A DNA stretch of 64,000 nt, from contig JAUJYN010000019.1 of the NCBI GenBank assembly GCA_030737835.1, positions 2,812,433 through 2,876,432 on the forward strand, read 5' to 3'. Shown here one piece after another: positions 10,973-22,338 of this stretch. Source of the stretch: Acorus gramineus. Lineage: Eukaryota > Streptophyta > Magnoliopsida > Acorales > Acoraceae. Positions within the stretch are counted from its first letter, which is position 1. Every line of letters starts with the position of its first letter. The translations under genes were made by a program, and so were the position numbers. Under the pieces are notes generated by a model. It was not told the origin of the DNA. It saw only the letters and a list, made by a program, of their open reading frames with translations, and did no database searches.

Positions 10973-12521
10973 GCGCGGGCGCGCGCGAGCGTGCGCTCGA
11001 ACGCCCAGCGTGTCTGGGCGTTCGGGCAGGGGGCTCGACAGTGCGTCTGGGCGCGCGGGCTGGGGGCAGCTGTGCGCCCGGGGCGGGTGGCCGTGCGTAT
11101 GGCTGCCGGGGGTTCGGGTGAGTCGGGGTGCTCGGACTCGCGTGCGTACGGTCCGTATGTACACTTGTCCGAGTGTAGGGTATTTTTAGTGTATTTTTGT
11201 ATGTATTGTGTATTTTACTCACCGTGTTGAATACCCTGTCTTGCAGATCTTGACGGAAGGTCACACGACGACCCGGGTATTGGTGAGTGGGACAATCCAA
11301 CCCAGTAGGGAGGCATTATATGCACTTGGGCGTGTACTGTCCTCCCCTGGGGCACCATAGTTTAATATTAACTTGTATAATATGTAATCTATGCAAGCAT
11401 GATTAGTATGTAGTATGCATGCCACCCAAGACCTTGTATGTTAGGGACATGCACTCTTAGGATACGTATAAGAGCCATGCATCCTGACACCATGTTTCCA
11501 TGCTAGGAAAGCCTCGACCTGTGCATGCGTCCTATTAGTTTACTTTATTAATTTAAATGTGGACTTATAGTATTTTGCATGCCTTGTGAATATTATAACC
11601 TGGTGGTTATAATATATGCTTTCCCCGCATCCTGGTTATGCGCCCTGGAGGAATTCGCAAGAATTCATGACATTAGAAATGTTAGGAAGATGTTGCCGAC
11701 GGATCCAAGTGGATCGTATACGTGTGGATAGGCTGTTTCTGTTCCCTTTGTTGGATCCGTATAGAGACTGCCCCTGCGTTAGACAGGCCGTCCTGACAGA
11801 GGGCTCCCATCAGTAGGTACCTCCTGATTTGGTTTCGGACTGTGCTGAATTGTGGGAGTAGACCAGGCGGGCTACGGAGTGGAGGAGAGACTATCGGTGG
11901 ACCAAGGGTGATTAACAGCCTAGTCAGTCCCAATAGACCATGTCACCTATTGGAGGGTGAGGGTGAGGGTGTGGTGGGTCGGCGATGTAGCGACCCACTG
12001 GATTGTATAGTTCCTGCCACTTTGAGGCTTTGAATAATAAATTGTGGTTAATATGAATTGTGATGCATGGGTTGTGCTATTCACTGAGCGTGTGGCTCAC
12101 CCCTCGCATATTTTTTCTCCAGTTATCACTAAGTCGGACCTGAAGGAGGAGCTCCCCAAGGGACTTCATCAGTAGCGGAGCAGCGCCACGTCCCGCGAGT
12201 GTTAGAGGCCATCAGCATCCCTTTTTGATTGTATGTATATATTTCCGTGCTTGGGCACCTGTTTTGTATTCTATTGGATGTCATTGTATACATTGGCTCT
12301 CACAGGACAGTTGATTATGTATCGAGTCTGTAATGTGTCTTTGAATTACAGACTCAGTCTTTTTAGCTTCCGCTATTTGTGTATATATCATGTCAGCCTT
12401 GCTTTTGTCTGTGTTGTCATTTTTGGTGTTGTTTAGAGTATGTTATTGACCTCCTGTATAGACTGCTGATATCATATATACACTTGCCATGTCCCAGGGA
12501 CAGCCGCCCTGGGGCGTGACA

Positions 12522-12642
12522 AAAGTTGGTATCAGAGCCTGGTCCTGTCAGAGCCAATTGTTTTCTTTTTTCGTAGAGATGAGTCCTAGGATTTCTATAT
12601 GAGTATTCTGATCCTAGTGTCTGGTTTTCTTAGGTTGCTGAT
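12522..12642 (+). other. Primer-binding site and leader, internal A
   Basis: TGGTATCAGAGC at 12527-12538 lies five bases after the LTR end and is complementary to the 3' end of plant initiator tRNA-Met, the usual minus-strand primer of this group. About 120 bp of leader follow before the gag ATG at 12643. Confidence 0.85.
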
Positions 12643-13972
12643 ATGCCTCCTCGCAGAGGACGGCACGGACGTGGTCCCTCTCGGCCTTTGGAGGTTCCCG
12701 GACCTACCAAAGGCAAGGATGCTACTGGAGAGTCCTCGGCTGTGAGGCCAAGACCGACGCAGGAGCCTCCTGCATGGGAGCGTGCGTTCGCTCGGATAGC
12801 AGATTTGGTGGAGACTCAGACCAGGGCACTGGAGGCCCAGACTAGAGTATTGGCTGAGCAGGCACGAGAGATTCAGGAGCTGCGGGCGGGCCGCGATGCA
12901 GTTCCGCAGGTCCCCTTGGTGGCAGATCGACCGGTGGTGCCCGACGTACCCCCAGTCCCCGTGGTGTTTCCGGCGGTTCGAGTCCAGGATCCCCAAGAGA
13001 GGGAGGTGGAGCTAGAGGTTGCAGCGCGAGTGCATCAGAGTGGCCTCAGCGCCTTTCTGAAGCTCCACCCTCCCGAGTTCCATGGCCAGACGGCGGATCC
13101 CCTTGCCCCAGAGCGTTGGTTGATGGAGGTGGACATGATCTTCTCGACTATGCATTGCACCGACCGCTAGCGAGTCTCCCTGGCCACGTTCAAGCTGAAG
13201 GGTAGCGCCGCCGACTGGTGGGCTACCCAATCGTTGGACATCCCCGAGGGAGTGGAGCAGCTTTTATGGGCGGGATTTCGGAGGTATTTTTGGAGGAGTA
13301 CTTTCCGTTCTCGACGCGCCAGATCGTGATGCAGCAGTTCGAGCAGCTGACGCAGGGCTCCATGTCTGTCGCTGACTACTCCACGCGCTTCATGAGGCTT
13401 ACCACATTTGCCCCAGCCTTGGTGATGGATGAGGAGACGCGGTGCCGTCGTTTTGAGCTTGGTCTCAATAGCGCCATTCGGGTGCATGTCACCTCCCAGG
13501 CTTTCACGAGGTACTCGGACTTGGTGTCTCGGGCGAAGACAGTCGAGCGAGACCTCGGGATCCTCGTGAGGGTTGCGACTCCTTCTGCAGACTAGAGACC
13601 TCCCAGGAGCCAGGACCAGGGACAGCGCAAGAAGAAGAGGCCCCGCTTTGATCAGTTAGCGGCTGCCTCTCCTCCAGTCGATGTGGTGCCAGCGCGAGGT
13701 CTAGCACCCATTGCGGCAGTGCTAGTCTAGGCTAGGCGACCGGAGATGCGGCGCTGTCAGCGCATCGGGCATATCTTGTATAATTGCCCTAATGCTGGCC
13801 GACCCCGCGTGCTACCTCCGCAGCAGCAGCAGCAGCCGTACCAGCAGCAGCAGCCTCAACGCCAGCAGCAGCAGCAGCCTCAGCGTCAGCAGCAGCAACC
13901 ACAGGGTGGACGAGCTGACCAAAGGAGGCAGCCAGTGCAGCCTGCGAGGTGTGCCTCTGCTCCTCAGCCGCA
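12643..13972 (+). pseudogene. gag: gag of element A (broken)
   Basis: Capsid/nucleocapsid part of a Ty3/gypsy polyprotein. The start is the ATG after TTGCTGAT, the same context as in B and C, opening MPPRRGRHGRG. A helical, charged N-terminus is followed by the capsid phrase LAPERWLMEV and the retrotransposon gag core (EEYFPFS, LTQGSMSVADYSTRF). The zinc knuckle reads RRCQRIGHILYNC; compared with element C it lacks three residues including the first Cys, so it is no longer CCHC. A glutamine-rich tract follows (about 13820-13910). Breaks: TAG at 13168, a one-base loss near 13288, TAG at 13593, and four CCAG-to-CTAG changes at 13701-13735 giving another TAG. Confidence 0.85.
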
Positions 13973-15824
13973 GTTTGTTCACGGCCGAGTTGCAGCACTT
14001 TCGGCTGAGGAGGCGCAGGCTTTGGGTAGCGTGGTTCGAGGTATTGTTCTGATCTACCAACTCCCTGCATATGTGTGGTTTGATTCCGGAGCCACGCACT
14101 CGTTCGTGTCTCCCGCTTTTGCGAGACGGACGGGCGTGGCGTCCGCCCCTCTTGAGGTTGTTCTGGAGGTATCATTGCCCGTTGGAGATCGTATTCTCCT
14201 CTGTTCTGTGTACCGAGGGTGTACCGTGGTGATTGCGGAGCATGAGTTTCCGGTGGAGTTAGTTGAGCTCGCCATGACGGACTTTGATGCCATCCTGGGA
14301 ATGGATTGGCTCTCAGCTAGTCACGCCAGCATCGACTGTTTTGCTAAGTTAGTGTCTTTCCACCTTCCGGGTCAGAGGTCCTTCCAGTTCGTGGGCGATC
14401 GTGACATAGCCCCTTTGGGATTCGTGTCGTCCATCCAGGCGTGGAGACTCCTTCAGGGAGGATGCGAGGGTTTTCTAGCGTATATTGCTCAGGAGGATGC
14501 ACCGTTGCGGGCAGATATCAGTCAGACTCCGGTCGTGGCAGAGTATCCTGAGGTTTTCCCCGATGATCTTCCGGCATTACCGCCGGATCGCGCGATCGAG
14601 TTTGAGATCAATCTGATTCCGGGGACCGAGCCGATTTTGAGAGCTCCATACCGGATGGCCCAGCAGAGTTGCAGCAGTTGGAGGAGTTGCTGGAGAAGGG
14701 CTTCGCACGTCCGAGTGTTTCTCCATGGGGAGCCCCTGTTCTGTTCGTCCGGAAGAAGGACGGTTCGCTGCGGCTTTGTATCGATTACAGGCAGCTGAAC
14801 AAGCGGACAGTAAAGAACAAGTACCCCTTGCCGCGGATCGACGATCTGTTTGATCAGCTCCAAGGAGCGCGTGTCTTCTCTAAGATCGATCTCCGTTCGG
14901 GCTACTATCAGCTGAAGATCCGGGAGTCAGACATTCCAAAGACGGCCTTTCGTACCCGGTATGGGCACTATGAGTTCAGAGTACTACCGTTCGGGTTGAC
15001 GAATGCGCCGGCAGCCTTCATGGATCTGATGAACCGGGTGTTTCGGCCCTTCCTCGACTCCTTCGTGGTAGTATTCATCGATGAAATATTGGTGTACTCG
15101 AGGAGTCTTGAGGAGCATGCTCACCATCTCCGCACTGTCTTGGAGACTTTGGCTCGACATCAGTTGTTCGCCAAGTTCAGCAAGTGCGAGTTTTGGTTGG
15201 AGCGTATGGCCTTTCTGGGCCATGTGATTTTTGGCGAGGGCATATCTGTGGACCCGGACAAGACGCTCGCCGTGTCGAATTGGCGTCGACCATCGAACCC
15301 CACAGAGATTCGGAGCTTCCTGGGCTTGGCGGGTTATTACAGGAGGTTTGTCGAGGGTTTCTCAAAGATAACTGTTCCTCTTACCCGCCTCACTCGGAAG
15401 GATGTTCGGTTCGAGTGGTCTCCCGCTTGCGAGGAGAGCTTCCTGGAGTTGAAGCGAAGGCTCACCTCAGCGCCAGTTCTTACCCTTCCGTCTGGGAGTT
15501 GTGGGTTCGCGGTTTACTCCGATGCATCGCGGTTGGGTGTGGGTTGCGTCCTGATGCAGCACGGTAAGGTTGTGGCTTACGCGTCACGTCAGTTGAAGCC
15601 CCATGAGCAGAATTACCCCACCCACGACTTAGAGTTAGCAGCGATCATCTTTGCGCTGAAGATGTGGAGGCACTACCTCTGTGGCGAGGAGTTCGAGCTC
15701 TTTACTGATCATAAGAGCTTGACATATTTGCAGTCCCAGCCGGAGCTCAACATGCGTTAGAGACGTTGGGTCGAGTTCCTGACGGACTATGATTGTGACA
15801 TCCTTACCATCCGGGTAAGGCGAA
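13973..15824 (+). pseudogene. pol: pol of element A: protease, RT, RNase H (truncated)
   Basis: The aspartic protease motif DSGATH is at 14082-14099. Reverse transcriptase follows with the [21 protein letters not shown] and [11 protein letters not shown] blocks. The active-site box, normally FIDD, reads FIDE (15074-15085), which changes a catalytic Asp. The RNase H part keeps YSDAS, DLELAAI and TDHKSL. Breaks: a frameshift with a ~20-bp loss near 14655, TAG at 15758, and loss of continuity at 15824, where inverted element C begins. Integrase resumes at 24070. The family normally makes this as one Gag-Pol polyprotein. Confidence 0.88.
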
Positions 15825-18800
15825 TGTCACGCCCCGGGCGTCCCCGAGACGCGGCAAGTGTATATAAAATATCAGAATCTACACAGGAGGTCAATAATAT
15901 CATACAAATGACACACAGACAACAAAAGCAGGGCTGACATGATATATACACCAAATGCGGATAACTAAAGACTGAATCTGTAATCAAAACACACTACAGA
16001 CTCCATACATAATCACATGTCCTGTGAGAGCCAATATACATACAAGACATCCAAATACAACCAAACGCGTGCCCAAGCACGGAAAATGATACATACAAAC
16101 ACAAGGGATGCTGATAGCCTCTGCAACTCGCGGGACGTGGTGCTACTCCGCTACTGATGAAATCCCTCGGGGAGCTCCTCCTCCAGATCCGACTCAGATG
16201 ACACTGAAGAAAATATTATGCGAGGGGTGAGCCACACGCTCAGTGAACGGCACAACCCATGCATCACAGACAATATTGACCACAACCAGATATCCTTATA
16301 ATCCACAATTCATATTACTTAATCCACAAATGATAGCACAACTCAAAGCCGTGGGTTGCTCAATCGCCAACCCACTACACCCTCACCCTCACCCTTCAAT
16401 GGGCGACAAAGGATATTGGGACTGGCTACACATAACCAGCGGGTCGCTTCCGCCAACCCGCCACACCCTCACCCTCACCCTTCAATGGGTGACATAGGAT
16501 ATTGGGACTAACTGCACCAAAAACCAACGGGTCGCTTCCGCCAACCCGCTACACCCTCACCCTCACCCTTCAATGGGTGACATAGGATTTTGGGACTTAC
16601 AAGCATCCAATCACAACTCCAGTGGGTCGTTCATCGCCAACCCACTACACCCTCACCCTCACCCTTCAATGGGTGACATAGGATTTTGGGACTGACTAGG
16701 CTGTTGGTCACCCTTGGTCCACCGATAGTCTCTCCTCCACTCCGTAGGCCGCCTGGTCTACTCCCACATTCAGCACAGTCCGTCCTAAATCAGGAGGTGC
16801 CTACTGATGGGAGCCCTCTGTCAGGAAGGCCTGTCTAACGCTGGGGTAGTCTCTACCGGATCCAACGAAGGGAACAGAACAGCCTACCCATCGCATATGA
16901 TCCACTTGGATCCGCAGACAGCACATTATAACAACATTAATGTTCTGAATTCCTCGGAACCCACCAGGGCGCATAACTACGATGCGGGGAACATGCATAA
17001 GGTTATAACAAGGGTGGAATATCATTGGGGGAAAGAAACTCGGGAGGGCAGCGTGAGTTCCCGTTATAGGACACCCCGACAACCAAACAAGGAACACGGT
17101 GTACCCTAACCCGGGTCTCACCGCTGTCCTCGCAAGGCCCCTCCCCTATAATATTCACTATAACATGCAATTTAACAAATACTAGCATTTAATTTAATAA
17201 ATAAACTAGTAGGACACATGCATCGATCGGGCTTCCTAACATGGAAACAGGGGACATGGTGCATGGCTCATACCCATATCCTAAGGGTGCAAGTCCCTAA
17301 CATGCAAAGTCTAGGGTAACATGCATTCTACAATTAAACCATGCTCGCATGATATACATATTACACATGTCAATATCTATCCATGGTGCCCCAGGAGAGG
17401 TCGGTATACGCCCAAGTGCGTATAACGCCTCTCTACTGGGTTGGATTGTCCCACTCACCGGAATCGGGGTCGTCGCGCGACCGTCCGTCTAGATCTGCAA
17501 GACAGACATTCAATATGGTGAGAAACCACACAATTTATACATAAAAATGCATAGAAATACCCAAAACTCGGATAAGCATGCATACGGGCTCGCACGCATG
17601 CGAGCACGCGCGTACGCACGCGAGTCCGAGTGCCCCGACACCTACCCGAACCCTCGGGCAGCCATTCGCATGGCCCCCTGCATGCGCACGCACGAATGCG
17701 CACGCACGCACACACCCCGGCACCATCGGCGCACTGCCACGCGCTTGCCCGCGAGCCCAGACGCGCACCCGCACGCATGCGCACACTCGCGCGCGCCCAC
17801 GTGCACCGCGCGTCCAGCCCGCGCCCCTCGCGCAGCACCCCGCGCACTGCCCCAGCACGCCCCAGCACGCGCACGCACGCGCATGCACGCGCGCGCGCGC
17901 ACTGTTTCCCTGGCCAGCGCCCAGGCGCACTGGCCGCGCGCGCGCACGCCCGCGCGCCCCCGCGCGCACTCCTGCGCACACCCCCGCTCGCGCCAGCACC
18001 CGCGCGCACCCGCGCACCCACTCCGCGCGCACCCGCGCACCCGCGCGCACGCACCCGCGCACGACTGCGCGCCCGACTGCGCCCAGCGCCCAGCACCCGG
18101 CACCCGCGACCCAGCGCCCAGCGCCCGGGACCCTCACCCAGCGTCCACGCGCACGCCCGCGCAACACGCGCCCAGCGCGCCTGGCAGCACGCGCCCAGCG
18201 CGCCTGCCAGCCTGCCCGCGTTGCCTGCCTGTGCGCGTCGCCGAGTGGCCCGAGCACCGCTCGCCTGTACGCCCGGGGCACTGCCCGCCTGATGCCCGAG
18301 CACCCCTGCACCCCCCGAGCGCACGCCCGCGCGCACGCGCTCGCGCGCCCAGCAAACTGGTGCCCTGCTCCCAGCCTACCCAGCTAGCCCTGCCAGCCTA
18401 GCACCCGACTAGCCCTGCACGCCCAGCACCAGGCACCCAGCGGCCCTGCCTGCTGCGCCTGCGGCTGCTGCGCCTGCTGCTGCTGCCCTGCCATCCTGCC
18501 CGAGCCCGAGCTCCTCTACCACCCACCTCCGACCACCACCACAGCCTCCGACCGCCTCCCACAGCCCTCCGACGGCCACCCACCGCCGCCAACCGCCTCC
18601 CAACCACAAAACCACCCCCCTAGCATACATCTATGCAAGAAAAAGAGGGAAAGGGGGCTTACCAAGGGGAGGAGGGGAAGTCCGGTGGCTCTCCGCGCGC
18701 CGAAACCTTTCTCAAAGGCTCTCCTACGCCCCGATCTACCTCCACCGCCGAGATGGCTCAAATCAGGGACGAAGAGAGGGCGGACGGACGGGCAAAACTC

Positions 18801-19250
18801 GCCGGAATTGGGATTTGAAAACACCGGAGTGTAGATCGGGACCCGATCTACACTTCCTATGTTTTAGGTTTTAAGGTTTGAGGGGTCTAAGGGGCTCAAA
18901 CGGAAGAAAAACGGAGGAGAGGAGAGAGGGGCTCAAGGTAGGGATGATGAACAGTAAACTCGGAATTTACATCCCACCTTTATATAGCGTGCGACTTAAA
19001 AACCCAGATACGCCCCGGAACTGCGAAATTTCGGAAACGTTACCGGAATTCAACGAAATTTTCGTGAGAGGTCTAAAATGGCACCAGGACACCAAATATG
19101 CAGTTAGATTTTCAATCGGAGTCCTCTAGCTCAGGACGATAGCTAACAGTCCAAAAATTAGCGGTACCGATCGAAAAATCGAAAAAAACAAAAAACTGCC
19201 AGAACGCTCTAACGGTTACCAGCAGGCTAAAAAGTGACACATATATAACA
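15825..19250 (-). mobile_element. Element C 3' LTR, reverse strand
   Basis: Complete inverted LTR of 3426 bp, TGTCACGCCCC to ATATATAACA, followed on its right by the inverted polypurine tract TTCTTCCCCCC (19251-19267). Same subfamily as the nested LTRs at 7522 and 55026. It holds four ~90-bp G-quadruplex units (about 16348-16700), the recurrent ~120-bp module (17027-17150) and a CpG-rich core (about 17590-18500). The junction with pol A at AATGTC shares bases with both sides. Confidence 0.85.
16348..16700 (-). repeat. Four ~90-bp tandem units with G-quadruplex motif
   Basis: Each unit reads roughly GGGTCGC-N-CGCCAACCC, CTACACCCTCACCCTCACCC, AATGGGTGACATAGGATATTGGGACT. On the LTR sense strand each gives GGG-N3-GGG-N3-GGG-N6-GGG, for example 16371-16394. 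Copy number differs between LTRs: one in LTRs A, M and B, two at 8060-8235, four here, four at 22860-23215 and four at 55560-55915. Confidence 0.85.
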
Positions 19251-19283
19251 TTCTTCCCCCCTTAGGAAATTTTGTCCTCAAAA

Positions 19284-19847
19284 TATGCAAAAACATCTAG
19301 GAGGGGAAAAGATGCGTCACACCTGGCATCCATGAGCTTCCATGTGTCCTTGACACCGGAACGGTGCTGCCATCGCACCTCGACCAACTGGACGGTCTTG
19401 GTGCAGAGCCTCCTCACGCGGCGGTCCATGATCTCAATCGACTGCTCCACGAATGACTGTCCGGCTCAGAGACGAGCGGCTCGAACGGGATGACGTGAGC
19501 AGGATCGTGGACACCTTTACCCAACTGCGAACCCACCCTCCAAGACGGAGAGGTAAGAATTGGCGCTGAGGTGAGCCTCCGAGTAAACTCCAGGAAGCTC
19601 TCCTCGCAAGACGGGGACCACTCGAACCGGACACCCTTCCAAGTAAGGCGGTTAAGAGGAACAGCTATCTTCGAGAGACCCTCGTCAAGCTTCCTGCAAT
19701 AACCCGCCAAACTCGGGAAGCTCCGAATCCTAGCAGGGTTCGACGGTCGACGCCAATAAGACGCGACGAGCGTCTTGCCCGGGTCCACAGATATGCCTTT
19801 ACCAGAAATTACTCAGCCCAAAAGGCCTTAACCTCCAACCAAAACTC
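19284..19847 (-). pseudogene. Element C pol remnant: RT tail fused to integrase tail
   Basis: Reverse-strand ORF piece. From 19788 down it encodes the region after the RT active site (DPGKTLV, WRRPSNPARIRSF, SFLEFTRRLTSAPILTSPS) and then jumps, near 19510-19530, straight into the integrase C-terminal segment (HDPAHVIPFEPLV) and a chromodomain-like remnant. RNase H and the integrase core are missing, so this is an internally deleted copy. On its other side (19848) RT stops and LTR-like sequence begins. Confidence 0.75.
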
Positions 19848-20869
19848 ACACCTGATCCATCACCAGCTGATGCTTCCAGGGCATCCCTTGCCTGGGAAAA
19901 GAAACCTCGGGAGGGCACCATGAAATCCCGATATAGGATACCCCGACAACCAAACAAGGAACACGAAGTATCCTAGCCCGGGTTTCAACGCCGACCTCAC
20001 AAGGCCCCTTAATCCAGAAAGGAACACTTGAAGAAGACATCACTATTAAAGAACATTACCAACCTCACCGGATCATCTACATCTAGATAATCACCCACCG
20101 ATATCCTTTAACATCCATTCTCAAGACCGGACCCAACCTCTATGGGAACGGTCGAACCACGACCAAGTCACGAGGCGACGCGTCTTTGTCTCATCCACAC
20201 CCTCACTCCTTTCAGGAGACTTTTTGGGACTTTGGGAGAGACTTAGACTGTTCTTCACCCCTGGTCCACCGGTAGCCTCTCCTCCACACCGTAGGCCGCC
20301 TGGTCCGCTCCCACAATTCAGCACAGTCCGAAACCAAATCAGGAGGTGCCTACTGAGGGGAGCCCTCTGTCAGGAAGGCCTCTCTAACGCTGAGGAGTCC
20401 CTACTCGGGTCCAACGAAGGGGAGAACGATTCCATACTCGCGACATCATCCATTACAGGACCGAACCCAACATCATCGGGAATGGTCGAATAAACCATTT
20501 GGTCACGAGCGACCCGTCTTCGCCTCATCCACACCCTCACTCCCGAAAGGAGACATTTTGGGACTTTGGGAGAGACTTAGACTGCTCTCTACCCCTGGTC
20601 CACCGGTAGCCTCTCCCCGCTCCGTAGCTCGCCTGGTCCTCTGACCGGGAGCCTGTCTAACGCCGGGGCTGTACTACGCGGATCCGACGAAGGGGAGAGC
20701 GATTCCACGCTCGCGGCACCATTCATCAATCCTCTTCCGGGTTAGCCCCTACCTGGTATACTCCCGGGTTCAGTACCCCTCCGACTGCATCAGTGGTACC
20801 TACGGATGGGAGCCTCCTGCCAGGACGGCTACAACCCGGCCTCTTTAACTCAAACAACCACACACATGC
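19848..20869 (-). mobile_element. LTR-like patch inside element C
   Basis: Between the pol tail and gag of C, where protease and most of RT should be, lies about 1 kb resembling LTR interior in the same reverse orientation: the recurrent ~120-bp module (19893-20010), then blocks with CTGGTCCACCGGTAGCCTCTCC and GGGAGCC(C)TCTGTCAGGA repeated, as in 51420-51830. No coding content seen. The same module also sits between pol and gag in element D (about 50005-50170), so the arrangement may predate both copies. Confidence 0.6.
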
Positions 20870-22218
20870 TTAACAGCAACCAACACACATACATTCATAG
20901 GCAGCTGGGAACAAAACATTACCTCGAACCATGACGCCCGAAACCTGCGCCTCCTCAGCCGAAAGCGCTGCAACCCTGCCTTGAACAAACTGCGGCAGAG
21001 GAGCAAGAGCACGCCTCACCGGCTGCCGCTGCTGAGGTAGCACTCGGGGTCGGCCAGCATCAGGGCAATTGTATCTGATATGCCCGATGCGCTGACAATG
21101 GAAACAGCGCCGCCTCTTCGGCCGCCAGGACTGGATGGGCACTGCCGCAATGGGTGCTGGATCCCACGCTGGCACCGCATCCGCTGGAGGAGAGACAGCC
21201 GCTGACTGATCGAAACGGGGCCTCCTCCTCTTGCGCTGCCCCAGGTCCCGACTCCCGGAAGGACCCTGATCTGCAGAAAGGGTCGGAACCCCCACGATAA
21301 TCCCGAGGTCTCGCTCGACTGTCTTCGCCCGAGACACCAAGTCCGAGAACCTCGAGAAAGCCTGGGAGGAGACATGCACCCGAATGGCGCTGCAGAGACC
21401 AAGCTCGAAACGGCGGCACCGCGCCTCTTCGTCCATCACCAAAGCTGGAGCGAACCTGGATAGCCTCGTGAAGCGCGTGGAGTAATCGGCGACAGACATA
21501 GAGCCTTGCGTCAACCGCTCAAACTCCTGCACCACGATCTGCTGCGCCGAGAACGGGAAGTACTCCTCCAGGAAATACCTCTGGAATCCTGCCCATAGAA
21601 GCTGCTCCACTCCCTCTGGAATGTCCACCACTCGGGCAGCCCACCAGTCGGCAGCGCTACCCTTCAGCATGAAGGTGGCCAGAGAGACTTGCTGGCGATC
21701 GGTGCAAGCATGGTCGAGAAGATCACCTCCACCTCCATCAACCATCGCTCTGGGGCAAGGGGATCCGCCAACTGGCCATAGAACTCGGGAGGGTGGAGCT
21801 TCAAAAAGGCTGCGAGGCTACTCTGCTGCACCCGCGCTGCAGCCTCTAGTCCCACCTCCCTCGCCAGGGGATCCTGAACCCTCGCCGCTGGAAACACCAC
21901 GGGGACTGGGGGTACTTCGGGTACCACAGACGGATCTGCTGCCAAGGGGACCTGTGGAACTGCATCACGGGCCGCCCTCAGCTCCCGGATCTCCCGCGCC
22001 TGCTCTACCAACGCTCTGGTCTGCGCCTCCAGTGCCTTGATCCGAGTCTCCACCGAATCCGCTATCCGAGCGAACGCACGTTCCCGTGCGGGAGGCTCCT
22101 GCGCCGATCCTGGCCTCACAGCCGTGGACTCTCCAGTAGCATCCTCGCCTCTAGCAGGTCCGAAAACCTCCAAAGGTCGAGAGGGACCATGTCCGCGCCG
22201 TCCTCCACGAGGAGACAT
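20870..22218 (-). pseudogene. gag: gag of element C (one frameshift)
   Basis: Reverse-strand gag starting at the ATG at 22218 (MSPRGGRRGHG), in the same context as A and B. The frame runs to about 21706, where one base is missing relative to A and B (near GGTGCAAGCATGG), and continues in the next frame from ATFMLKGSAADWW to about 20900. The zinc knuckle CFHCQRIGHIRYNC is a complete CX2CX4HX4C, unlike A and B. The glutamine-rich tract is almost absent. The frame runs into the start of the protease region (GNVLFPAAYECM) without DSG and breaks off at the LTR-like patch. Of the three gag copies this is the best preserved. Confidence 0.85.
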
Positions 22219-22338
22219 ATCAGCAATCCTAAGAAAACCAGACACTAGGATCAGAATACCCATATCAAAATCCTAGGACTCATCTCTACGAAAGAAGACC
22301 ATTGGCTCTGACAGGACCAGGCTCTGATACCACCTTTT
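22219..22338 (-). other. Leader and primer-binding site of element C
   Basis: GCTCTGATACCA at 22321-22332 is the inverted tRNA-iMet primer-binding site. It lies six bases from the LTR boundary at 22339 and about 100 bp from the gag start, matching the leader of A and B. Confidence 0.85.

Larger units (their letters stand above)
6130..12521 (+). mobile_element. LTR A, 5' LTR of the composite (interrupted)
   Basis: Starts TGTTATATATGTG and ends GGGGCGTGACA, followed by the primer-binding site. Subtracting the inserted reverse LTR at 7522-10972 leaves about 2.9 kb, in line with LTR M and LTR B. Features: W-box cluster 6379-6502, splice-like donor at 6946, CpG-rich core from about 7080 that resumes after the insertion to about 11110, acceptor ending 11246, second donor at 11283, GAATTC dyad 11651-11666 and a G-quadruplex motif 11955-11978. 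The flanking TSD GGTGT is shared with the far end of LTR B, not with LTR M. Confidence 0.88.

Noticed and set aside
13792..14175. Leu- and Ser-rich ORFs on both strands around 13800-14100 and 29520-30180
   Set aside because: Shadows of the CAG-rich glutamine tract of gag in other frames.
16348..16700. Regular ~90-bp repeats that might suggest a CRISPR-like array
   Set aside because: The whole unit repeats, with no unique spacers, inside a plant LTR; it is a tandem duplication.
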